Shown: piece by piece, positions 34,241 to 41,869 of the stretch | Position numbering within the stretch: the stretch's first letter is position 1 | Layout of the letters: every line of letters begins with the position of its first letter | Assembly (NCBI GenBank): GCA_016281605.1 | Contig: JAEEJA010000095.1 | Location: 62,001 to 126,000, forward strand | Source: Lachnospiraceae bacterium | GTDB lineage: Bacteria; Bacillota; Clostridia; Lachnospirales; Lachnospiraceae | DNA: 64,000 nucleotides | Reading direction: 5' to 3' | The notes under the pieces: model-generated | What the model was told of the DNA's origin: nothing | Database searches by the model: none | The model's input: only the letters and a program-made list of their open reading frames with translations | Translations under genes and position numbers: made by a program

Positions 34241-35521
34241 ATGAAAGTGATGGCCATCTTTTTTCTTTCAATTGTCGCCACTGTGATGCTTTTTACAGCA
34301 TGTTCGGAAGACGACAGAAGCAGCAGTGTAGGTGTGGAAGCAAATGGAAAATCGATAAATAATAAAACAGGTACCGAACTCGGAGCTCAACAAAATATAA
34401 TGGATGTTGTAACAGAGGCGGCTGTAGTTTACAAAAGTAAGGTTGTTGAAAATCTTGCAAAGCACAACAAATGCAATCTTCATGTAGGTGAGTATACAAC
34501 TCTTCCCTGTGCCAATATCGGTAAAGCTTTTAAATCAATGAATGAAAATATCGTTCACGTAAGCGATTCCGGAAAAATATATGCGAAAAAAAGTGGTAAA
34601 ACTAAAGTAATTTCAAGAGACGCCAAAGGAAAATACTACAAATATAAGATTAAAGTGCTAAAAAAAGGCTTTATTTACTATAATTACACTATCATGAAGG
34701 GTGAGAAGCTCGACTTAAGACTTGGTTTTACCAATAAGTTAAAGCACATGAAGTGGTCTTCTAACAACCCAAGTGTTGCAAGCGTTAAGAAGTACGGCCT
34801 TGTAAAAGCAAAAAAAATAGGCAAAGTTACTCTAACAGGAAAGAAAAATAAAAGAAGATATTTCTTAAGACTTACTGTTAAGAAAAAGCCAAAAAGCATT
34901 ATCTATCTTACCTTTGATGACGGACCGAGTCCTAATTGTACGCCGAAAATTCTTGATATACTTAGGAAGTATCATGTAAAGGCTACATTTTTTGAGCTTA
35001 GACCCGCAAGCACCGATTATCATATAACAAAGCGAGTAATACGTGAGGGTCACACACTTGCTCTTCACGGATATTCACATCATTATGAACAGATATACCG
35101 CTCCAAAAAGATATATCGTAAAAATCTTGACGACCTACAGAAGCTCTTCTTTAAGCAATTCGGTGTATGGTGCACAGTATCCCGTTTTCCGGGTGGTTCA
35201 TCCAATACCGTAAGTCGCTTTAACAGAGGTATAATGACAAAAATTACCAAAAAGATACATGACTGGAGATACCACTACTTTGATTGGAATATATCTTCGG
35301 GAGATGCCGGCCTCACTACCTCAACTAAGGTAGTTTACCGTAATGTTACAAGCTGTTTAAGAGAGGGCCAGGAAAATGTGGTTCTCATGCACGATGCTCC
35401 AACTAAGATGTTTACTGTAAATGCTCTAGAGGACATCATAAAGTACGGTAAAAAACACGGGTTTAAATTCAGAGCCATAACCGCAGCTACGAAGGAAGTT
35501 CATCATAATGTAAATAATTAA
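34241..35521 (+). CDS. Lipoprotein with two Ig-like (BIG2) domains and a polysaccharide deacetylase domain
   Basis: The 426-residue protein has a lipoprotein signal ending LFTAC (Cys21). Two group-2 Ig-like domains follow (about 75-145 and 145-225), for example WSSNNPSVASVKKYGLVKAK. The carbohydrate esterase 4 (NodB) domain occupies about 225-420. Its motifs are YLTFDDGPSPN, ALHGYSHHYEQ (metal His pair), RFPGGSSNTVSRF, FDWNISSGDAG and VVLMHDAP. It should de-N-acetylate peptidoglycan or another surface polysaccharide. AAAGGAA precedes the ATG. The palindromic promoter suggests regulated expression. Confidence 0.9.
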   Translation: MKVMAIFFLSIVATVMLFTACSEDDRSSSVGVEANGKSINNKTGTELGAQQNIMDVVTEAAVVYKSKVVENLAKHNKCNLHVGEYTTLPCANIGKAFKSMNENIVHVSDSGKIYAKKSGKTKVISRDAKGKYYKYKIKVLKKGFIYYNYTIMKGEKLDLRLGFTNKLKHMKWSSNNPSVASVKKYGLVKAKKIGKVTLTGKKNKRRYFLRLTVKKKPKSIIYLTFDDGPSPNCTPKILDILRKYHVKATFFELRPASTDYHITKRVIREGHTLALHGYSHHYEQIYRSKKIYRKNLDDLQKLFFKQFGVWCTVSRFPGGSSNTVSRFNRGIMTKITKKIHDWRYHYFDWNISSGDAGLTTSTKVVYRNVTSCLREGQENVVLMHDAPTKMFTVNALEDIIKYGKKHGFKFRAITAATKEVHHNVNN

Positions 35522-35567
35522 AAAACAGGCAGTTTTCTGTAATCATTTAAGAAAACTGCCTGTTTTT
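35521..35567. terminator. Bidirectional terminator, deacetylase and NlpC/P60 genes
   Basis: AAAAACAGGCAGTTTTCT (35521-35538) and its perfect complement (35550-35567) form an 18-bp stem with T tracts on both sides. Confidence 0.9.
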
Positions 35568-35591
35568 ATTTCTTTTATTAATATATTTTTA

Positions 35592-37535
35592 CTACTTTAA
35601 CTCAAGTGCATTTTCAAGGCAATTAAGCCATGTTCTTCCGTTACCGCGTCTTACATCAAGAGAATTAATTGCTACTCCGTAAACTGTCTTAACATCATCT
35701 CCTGCATTTGCGCTTTCTGATTCCACAAGAGAACCCAGATCGCTTATTACATAAAGTTTTCCATCTGCTTCACCCAGGTACATCATCTCATGAGAAGAGA
35801 AAATCAGTATAGTGCCCGGCATACATGTCCTTATGTAATCAGTCTTTTCTTCATCAGTTTTGCCGCTTATATTTGTTACATATCCCGGTACGCGAGCCTG
35901 CCATGTAGTATTTCTCGGAAGGTCAAATCCAAAGCACTTGTATATCTGTCTCATGTAAAGAGAGCAATCCATAGCGTCAAGCATTCCACCCCAACCGTAT
36001 CTGTCTCCAAGACATGTAAAAGCAGTTTCAAGCACATTTCTCTCAGTATAGTCAAGGTAACCTGCATTTACTTTTGCATTCATAGGTATGAGTGCATAAG
36101 CCTTAACAAGCTTTCCTTCATCATCTCTTGCAGGAACATAAACCACATGATTATACCATGTATTTCTCTCTCCTATATTAGCAGGAATGTTATCAGAAGA
36201 GACTATCGGAAGGGTTGTTCCTAAGTAAAGCTCAAGCTTTGAGGATTCGGGATATGAGATAGAAGCATCTAAGGTAATGTGATTTGTGTTAACCACAAGT
36301 GTTTCTTTATCCGGTGTATTCCACATGGAAAGCCATGTTTCCTTATCATCACAGATTGCAATATCCTCTGTGGCAACCCATCCTGAGCAATAAGAACATA
36401 TCCCAAAAGCAAACTTCCCATCTGCTGTAATAGCGCTTACTATCATAGGATCATTTATATTTAATCCTGTGTTCATAAACTCATCATCAGGATCTGTGGC
36501 GCTCCAGCCTACGCAATCTGCCGTAGGGATACTTCTCATACCTGTCCTTTTTACAACAAGGGCAAGCTTTCTTGTGGTAAATCCGGTAGTATCAGCATTT
36601 GATACATTGTCAAAAATATCATCAAAGTAATCGTTTGTATCGACAGCTTTACCCTCAACATACATTGTTTTTCCTCTGCCGATAACATAGTCATCACGAA
36701 CACTTATAAGGTCATTTTTAAGTGTTGTCTTCATAGATTCTGCATTGAAATTATCTATATTGAAATTTTTAAGATCATATGTATTGGTAGATGCATCCTT
36801 GTAAACAGACTCATTTATTTCTTTTATCTGCTCAGCAGTCATGATTACATCATCCGCAGTTTCTGACTTATCAGCCCAGAATTTTGCATTTGTCATAGCG
36901 TATGTAACATCTCCCTGAAATAGTACGTTATCATTTGGCGAAAGAGTCGGAGTTGAAGTTGGAGTGACCGTAGGAGTTACAGTAGGTTTCTCTGCTGGGT
37001 CTGTATCCGGTGTCTTGGTTGGCTCGGTAGGTGGTGTTACAGCCGGAGAAGTGGTTGGTTCGTGAGAAGGATCTGCAACGGGTTCGTTAGTTTTTTGATC
37101 TTCAGGTCTTCCAGCCGGTGGAAATGAAACGACAACATATACTGTAATTGCAGGTATAGTTGACGGTACAGAAACAGCAGGAGTAGTGGCAGGACTGGCT
37201 ACCTTACCTTCTATCACCTTAACTTTGGTTTTAAGCTTGATTTTTTTATTATCTTTGGTTGTTATAGTTACCTTAATCTTAGTACTACCAACTGACTTAG
37301 CTGTTACTTTTCCCTTTTTCGAAACAGCAGCAACCTTTGGTTTTGAGCTTTTCCACTTTGTCTTAAGACCGGAAGCTTTTTTTACTTTAAGTTTTACGGT
37401 TTCACCAACTTCTAAGGTTACTTTGGTTTTATTGAGCTTTGGTTTGCTTTCAGCTTTTACTGTATCTGTTGGTAAACATGTTACAGTGAGAGCTAAAGCA
37501 AGTATAGATGCTATTATTTTTTTTGTGTTTTTCAT
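35592..37535 (-). CDS. Secreted Ig-like (BIG2) protein with SH3-like region and NlpC/P60 peptidase domain
   Basis: A 647-residue secreted protein with a signal peptide (cut after VKA near residue 28). A lysine-rich BIG2 domain (about 32-110) is followed by a long Pro/Thr linker (about 115-205). A middle region of about 210-490 contains SH3b-type segments such as GWSATDPDDEFMNTGLNIND. A C-terminal NlpC/P60 cysteine peptidase follows with RYGWGGMLDAMDCSLYMRQ (catalytic Cys) and ILIFSSHEMMYLG (His). This layout fits YkfC-like gamma-D-glutamyl-diamino acid endopeptidases that cut peptidoglycan stems. It lies 30 bases downstream of the solute-binding lipoprotein gene. Confidence 0.85.
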   Translation of the reverse strand: MKNTKKIIASILALALTVTCLPTDTVKAESKPKLNKTKVTLEVGETVKLKVKKASGLKTKWKSSKPKVAAVSKKGKVTAKSVGSTKIKVTITTKDNKKIKLKTKVKVIEGKVASPATTPAVSVPSTIPAITVYVVVSFPPAGRPEDQKTNEPVADPSHEPTTSPAVTPPTEPTKTPDTDPAEKPTVTPTVTPTSTPTLSPNDNVLFQGDVTYAMTNAKFWADKSETADDVIMTAEQIKEINESVYKDASTNTYDLKNFNIDNFNAESMKTTLKNDLISVRDDYVIGRGKTMYVEGKAVDTNDYFDDIFDNVSNADTTGFTTRKLALVVKRTGMRSIPTADCVGWSATDPDDEFMNTGLNINDPMIVSAITADGKFAFGICSYCSGWVATEDIAICDDKETWLSMWNTPDKETLVVNTNHITLDASISYPESSKLELYLGTTLPIVSSDNIPANIGERNTWYNHVVYVPARDDEGKLVKAYALIPMNAKVNAGYLDYTERNVLETAFTCLGDRYGWGGMLDAMDCSLYMRQIYKCFGFDLPRNTTWQARVPGYVTNISGKTDEEKTDYIRTCMPGTILIFSSHEMMYLGEADGKLYVISDLGSLVESESANAGDDVKTVYGVAINSLDVRRGNGRTWLNCLENALELK

Positions 37536-37565
37536 GCATGAACCTCCTTTTTATCACATATTTGA

Positions 37566-39392
37566 TTAGTTTTTCTTTCTGTCAGCGTAGACAGGATTGT
37601 CCTTATGAAGCTCTACAAAATCTGCAAGTGTCTGCTTAGAAGCCTCGACTCTTGCCTTTGCATTTTCTATATCAATTTTTATAACCTTATCATAGCCAAG
37701 ACCCTTTACTGTATCCTGCATATCTTTAAGAAGTGAGTTGAATTCTGCTTCATCCTTAGCAAATACCATTTTCCATGAATTGTCAACTATTATTGGCTTA
37801 CATTGATTTCTGATAGCTGTGACTTCAGAGCTTTCTTCTATAGGTGTAAACTGTGTTCCAATCTGTACTGTCAGTGCTTTTTTCTTTCTTAAGAACTGTA
37901 ATGTGGTATCGGAATTGTCGGCATACTTTTTCCAATCCTTATCAAGGGCTGTATTATTCTTTTCGAGAACAGATTCCCACATAGTAGTAAGGTAAGGTTC
38001 ATTTGATTTAGGATCAATATCAACAAATGAAACGGTCTTATAGTTGAGTGCGGAAACTCCTTCGCTCCATTTACCACCGCCCCACTCTTCAGGAATTGTA
38101 ACATCTTCTCCAGAGAATATTTTATCTCCAAGCTCAGTTAATATAGCCTTTCCGTAGTTCATCTCCCATGTAAGTCCTTCAGGACCTGCAGCACCATTAG
38201 ATGCGCCTGCTGTTTCTACACCTTCCGGAGAGTAGAGCCAATCGATAAAGTCAGCAAGTCTCTGTGGATCTTCTGCTTTGCACCCTACAGCTATACATGT
38301 ATTTGCGTTACCCTGTGAATAGCAACCATTAGTAAGGCAATTTGAATCATTTATAAAGAGAGGCATGTAACCTTTGCCTTCTTCACCATGCTCAACTGAA
38401 TTATAAACTGACTTAGACTGATAACTCCATGTTGAGAAAAGTATCTGACCATCTCTGAATTTATTGGAAAGTATATCATAATTCTGAGATGTAGATTCCG
38501 GATCAAGAAGTCCTGCCTGATTACAATCAAAGAGGAACTTTAAGCAACGTACATAAAGTCCGTTTGAATCTGTTATATCCTGTATATCACTTCCGTCTGC
38601 CTTCCAAAGCGAAAATCCCATCTCTTCATATCCATAGAGAGATGCAATATTTTTGGTGGTACACATCATGGCGCCATCCCAATCCTTGAAAAGTGATAGC
38701 CCGTATGTTTTCTTGCCTGATTCACTTTTTGGACACTTCTTCTGCATTTCCTTAAGTGCAGGAATTAAATCTTCAAGGGTACCTACTTCAGGGTAGCCTG
38801 CTGCCTTGTAAGCATCCCACCTAACATAAGGAGAAACTATAGGTTCATTACCATCTGCAGGAAGTCTTGGAGAACGTATGGATATCTCACTCGGTATACC
38901 ATAGATTCCCTCAGATACGCTTGTTCCGTTAAACTTTTCTATAGCTGCCTGATATGTTTTTACAACATCCTTATCTGCGAGATATGTTGAAAGGTCTATA
39001 ACAAGACCTGATTTTATAAGATTCTTAAAATCATTTCCTGCACCACCTGTTATAATAAGATCACCTAAGTCACCTGCGGCAGTTCTGCTCTGAAATAGAG
39101 TATCTCCGTTACCGTCTACATTGGGTGCTATGATATTTAGTTCCATGTTGAACTTGTCTCTTACTATCTGAGCAAACCAGCCTGACTGTATACCCTGATA
39201 ATTTGCGAGCGCATCATAAACATCTACAGTTATGAATTTTTCATACTTAGAACCACGGGTTGTCTGACCCTGATTTGTGTTAGTCTGGGTAGTTTCCTTA
39301 TCCTTACCGCAACCTGAAAGCCCTACTGTAAGACCTAAAACGAGAGTCGTAGCAATAAATCTACTACATAAACGCTTAAAAACTTTTCTCAT
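37566..39392 (-). CDS. Extracellular solute-binding lipoprotein (family 1), without adjacent permeases
   Basis: I start at the ATG at 39392, which has a TGGAG site; the frame could begin four codons earlier. The 608-residue protein has a lipoprotein signal ending GLSGC. The mature part resembles sugar-type binding proteins such as LipO/YtcQ: SGWFAQIVRDKFNMELNIIAP, LFQSRTAAGDLGDLIITGG and FIDWLYSPEGVETAGASNGAAGPEGLTWEMN. These normally work with two LplB/YtcP-like permeases, none of which is nearby, so it may share a remote transporter or act as a sensor. It appears to form an operon with the NlpC/P60 gene. Confidence 0.87.
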   Translation of the reverse strand: MRKVFKRLCSRFIATTLVLGLTVGLSGCGKDKETTQTNTNQGQTTRGSKYEKFITVDVYDALANYQGIQSGWFAQIVRDKFNMELNIIAPNVDGNGDTLFQSRTAAGDLGDLIITGGAGNDFKNLIKSGLVIDLSTYLADKDVVKTYQAAIEKFNGTSVSEGIYGIPSEISIRSPRLPADGNEPIVSPYVRWDAYKAAGYPEVGTLEDLIPALKEMQKKCPKSESGKKTYGLSLFKDWDGAMMCTTKNIASLYGYEEMGFSLWKADGSDIQDITDSNGLYVRCLKFLFDCNQAGLLDPESTSQNYDILSNKFRDGQILFSTWSYQSKSVYNSVEHGEEGKGYMPLFINDSNCLTNGCYSQGNANTCIAVGCKAEDPQRLADFIDWLYSPEGVETAGASNGAAGPEGLTWEMNYGKAILTELGDKIFSGEDVTIPEEWGGGKWSEGVSALNYKTVSFVDIDPKSNEPYLTTMWESVLEKNNTALDKDWKKYADNSDTTLQFLRKKKALTVQIGTQFTPIEESSEVTAIRNQCKPIIVDNSWKMVFAKDEAEFNSLLKDMQDTVKGLGYDKVIKIDIENAKARVEASKQTLADFVELHKDNPVYADRKKN

Positions 39393-39721
39393 AATAATCT
39401 CCATTCCTATAAATAACTAATACTTTTAAATGATTTTTACTTACGCAATCCGTGTCAGTATACACTCGTAATTTTGTAAATGCAAGTTTTTTCTAGATAA
39501 ATTACAAGCATTATAAAATATAGAATTCTACAATTATATTTCTAAATAGTTTTACAAAATCCATAAAAAAGGAAGCCGTCACACTTTTTAGCATAACGAC
39601 TTCCCATGGGAATCTGTTGTATTAATCAAATAAATCAGATTTTACTTTTTTTACTTAAGTCCGGAACTTTTAATGAATCTTTTGTCTTAAAAGGTATGTT
39701 CCACTTGCCTTCAGAGAACTT
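39393..39721. other. Intergenic region upstream of the solute-binding lipoprotein
   Basis: This 329-base A+T-rich gap contains the terminator at 39565-39607 and candidate promoter boxes such as minus-strand TATAAT near 39514. No clear -35 pairing, no convincing small gene and no known riboswitch are visible. Confidence 0.5.
39565..39607 (-). terminator. Terminator downstream of the 379-residue protein gene
   Basis: On the minus strand GGAAGTCGT pairs with GACGGCTTCC with one mismatch, and six T residues follow. It sits about 115 bases after the stop codon of the gene ending at 39722. Confidence 0.65.
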
Positions 39722-40861
39722 TCATGATTTACTCTTAACTTGTATTTTTATGGAATTATCACTAACTCCGATAATTTTAGAGCCTACTCCTACATTTATC
39801 TTTGTTATACTCTTATACTTCCTGTTACGTTGTAAAAGAACACCATTCTTTATTACGAAGTCGCTATTCATATATCCGGATTTATCCAGTGTTACAAACT
39901 GTGTTCTCATACCAAAGCGTACACTCAGGGAAGTTGAATCCGGCATACGTCTCTTTGCTACATATGTTTTCTTTCCGGTTGACTTTCCGTATTTTCCGCT
40001 GCTATCAGGGAATTCGACTTTCACATCATGTTTATTACAATATTTAACATAATCCTCATATGAATCAAAGTCATCAGGAGCAGGTTGATAACGCAAAACA
40101 TAGGAAACTTCTTCTCCATCTGCATCTAGGAAGCATTTATATTTTTCTTCTCCCTGTCCACCAAAGTATTTGTTAGAATTCTCATCAAAGTAACCTTTTT
40201 CAACCAGATTTCCGGTTAAGGCGTAAACCTCAATCTCAACTTCTCCACCCATACCTTCTATCATTTCTTTCATGAAACTGATACTTTTATCAACATCAGG
40301 TGTTTCATTAAAAAGCTTGATTCCAAATATTAAACAATAATCATAGTATTCTTTATCTGAAGAAAACTCATCTCTCGATAAAAACAAACTATCTACGTAA
40401 TCACTTCTGGATTTGAAGCCTAAAGCTTTGTAATCAACTTTATATGCCCCTTCTATAGGAAGTTCCTTTAAGTATTTGATGAAATCATTAAATGATGAAA
40501 AGTCCTTAGGTTTTTTTGTTGTTGTTATCGCCTTTAACAGATTTCCGGCTCTGTTGCCCGATAATGAAAGATTTGAGCTGATTGTCTTAATATCGCTTTC
40601 CTTATTTTGTAAGTTTAATGAATTAGAGAGACTCTCTATTACAACGGTTTTTTCAGGTAGAATCAGCTCTCCCGGCTGATAATTAATTACAATTTCATCA
40701 TTTTCTTCTGCTTCGATAATAGTATCGCCAAGTAACTCAGCTAATTTACGATACATGTCTCTCATATTCGATGGTATTTGATTTAGATCCAGAATATGCG
40801 TTGGATTTATTTTATAAGTCAAAGGTAAATAATTTTCTTTTTCTTCCCTCTTCTCTATCAA
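39722..40861 (-). CDS. Uncharacterised protein with internal short repeats
   Basis: I do not recognise this 379-residue soluble protein. It has no signal peptide or membrane segment. A short motif recurs: FSSFNDFIKYLKELPIE (about 126-142), FSSDKEYYDYCLIFGIKL (about 170-187) and FDSYEDYVKYCNKHDVKV (about 263-280), with a weaker copy at SRSDYVDSLFL. Each looks like a helix with a D/SxxxYxxYxxxxxI(K/E) pattern. The C-terminus is beta-rich (INVGVGSKIIGVSDNSIKIQVK). The TTG start has a poor ribosome binding site; a later start is possible. It is divergent from a nuclease-like gene, and the direct-repeat operator lies just upstream of it. Confidence 0.6.
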   Translation of the reverse strand: MIEKREEKENYLPLTYKINPTHILDLNQIPSNMRDMYRKLAELLGDTIIEAEENDEIVINYQPGELILPEKTVVIESLSNSLNLQNKESDIKTISSNLSLSGNRAGNLLKAITTTKKPKDFSSFNDFIKYLKELPIEGAYKVDYKALGFKSRSDYVDSLFLSRDEFSSDKEYYDYCLIFGIKLFNETPDVDKSISFMKEMIEGMGGEVEIEVYALTGNLVEKGYFDENSNKYFGGQGEEKYKCFLDADGEEVSYVLRYQPAPDDFDSYEDYVKYCNKHDVKVEFPDSSGKYGKSTGKKTYVAKRRMPDSTSLSVRFGMRTQFVTLDKSGYMNSDFVIKNGVLLQRNRKYKSITKINVGVGSKIIGVSDNSIKIQVKSKS

Positions 40862-40876
40862 TAGAGGTCCATTACC

Positions 40877-40910
40877 GTCATGAACGACAGTTAATTTGTC
40901 ATGAACGACA
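40877..40910. promoter_or_regulatory. Twin 13-bp direct repeats, probable operator
   Basis: GTCATGAACGACA occurs at 40877-40889 and at 40898-40910, 21 bases apart (two helical turns), each with GTC...GAC symmetry. They lie upstream of the minus-strand gene and about 115 bases from the plus-strand gene, suggesting cooperative binding by a regulator. Confidence 0.6.
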
Positions 40911-41023
40911 TAATATTTAAAATATTAAAAAAAAAGGAAATGTATTTGGGGGTTGATTTTATTTCTGTTCGGATGTACTCTTTTCTTGCATAACAATTTA
41001 ATCATACACATACGGAGATTATC

Positions 41024-41776
41024 ATGAGTATCACATCTTACGAAAAGGATTGCTTTTTTAAAGCTTATGACAAAGTGATAAATAAGAATTCATTAAATGG
41101 TGGCATAGGCACACTTAGTGAAAAAACCATGCATGCCATAATTAAAAACTATTACGAGTCTGATGAAAGCTATCAGGAAATAAGGGTTGGAACTAATATT
41201 GCTGATATATATAAAGACGGTGAGATAATAGAAATCCAGACTCGATCATTTGATAAATTAAGAAAAAAACTGGATGCTTTCCTTCCAGAGCACCCGGTTA
41301 CAATTGTTCATCCTATAGTACATAAAAAGAAACTCATATGGATAGACCCTAACACAGGAGAACTTTCAGAGCCTAGAAAATCTCCAAAAACAGGTTCTGT
41401 ACTTGATGCATTTCGTGAAATATATAAAATCAAAATGTATCTTAATGATCCCAATCTAACTATAAATATAACTATGGTTGATGCCACCGAGTACAGAATT
41501 CTAAATAAAAATCCCAAATATGCCAAATATCATACAACAAGATATGATAGGATTCCAACCGAACTTATAGATGAATACTGTTTGAATTCATTTTCAGATT
41601 ATGTTGCCCTTCTTCCAAAAAGTTTACCTGAGTGCTTTACTGTTCAGCAACTTGCAAAAGAGGGGCATGTAACCCGTAGTACAGCCGGTATTGTGGCGAA
41701 TATTATGCGAGAAGTCGGTGCTATCGAGCATGTGGATACTATAAAAAGAGCATATGTCTACCGGATAAAACCTTAA
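41024..41776 (+). CDS. PD-(D/E)XK nuclease-like protein with C-terminal winged helix
   Basis: The 250-residue protein starts with GGIGTLSEKTMHAIIKNYY and VGTNIADIYKDGEIIEIQTRSFDKLRKKL. E33, D61 and E70-x-Q72 fit the PD-(D/E)XK nuclease core in the variant with Gln replacing Lys. The region LIWIDPNTGELSEPRKSPKTG is strongly conserved in relatives I recall only as uncharacterised. The C-terminal 45 residues (FTVQQLAKEGHVTRSTAGIVANIM) look like a winged helix-turn-helix. It may cut or bind a specific DNA structure; function unproven. An ACGGAGATT site precedes the ATG. It is divergent from the repeat-containing protein gene. Confidence 0.65.
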   Translation: MSITSYEKDCFFKAYDKVINKNSLNGGIGTLSEKTMHAIIKNYYESDESYQEIRVGTNIADIYKDGEIIEIQTRSFDKLRKKLDAFLPEHPVTIVHPIVHKKKLIWIDPNTGELSEPRKSPKTGSVLDAFREIYKIKMYLNDPNLTINITMVDATEYRILNKNPKYAKYHTTRYDRIPTELIDEYCLNSFSDYVALLPKSLPECFTVQQLAKEGHVTRSTAGIVANIMREVGAIEHVDTIKRAYVYRIKP

Positions 41777-41797
41777 ATTCTTATTTAAGATATTATT

Positions 41798-41835
41798 AGC
41801 CGCTATGAAGTATCTTTTGACACTTCATGGCGGCT
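41798..41835. terminator. Stem-loop between convergent genes
   Basis: AGCCGCTATGAAGT and ACTTCATGGCGGCT pair over 14 bp (one G-T) with a 10-base loop. It lacks a clear T tract on either side, so it may act as an mRNA 3' end rather than an intrinsic terminator. Confidence 0.55.
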
Positions 41836-41869
41836 ATGGATCATTCGATATCAAATCAGTTGACTTAAT

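Noticed and set aside
35790-36224. 144-residue plus-strand open frame inside the NlpC/P60 gene
   Set aside because: Antisense shadow of conserved peptidase and SH3-like sequence; Cys/Ser/Ile-rich with no recognisable motif.
39606-40052. 148-residue plus-strand open frame opposite the unknown 379-residue protein
   Set aside because: It overlaps the antisense of the larger frame and the terminator hairpin, has no ribosome binding site and is hydrophobic by shadow composition.
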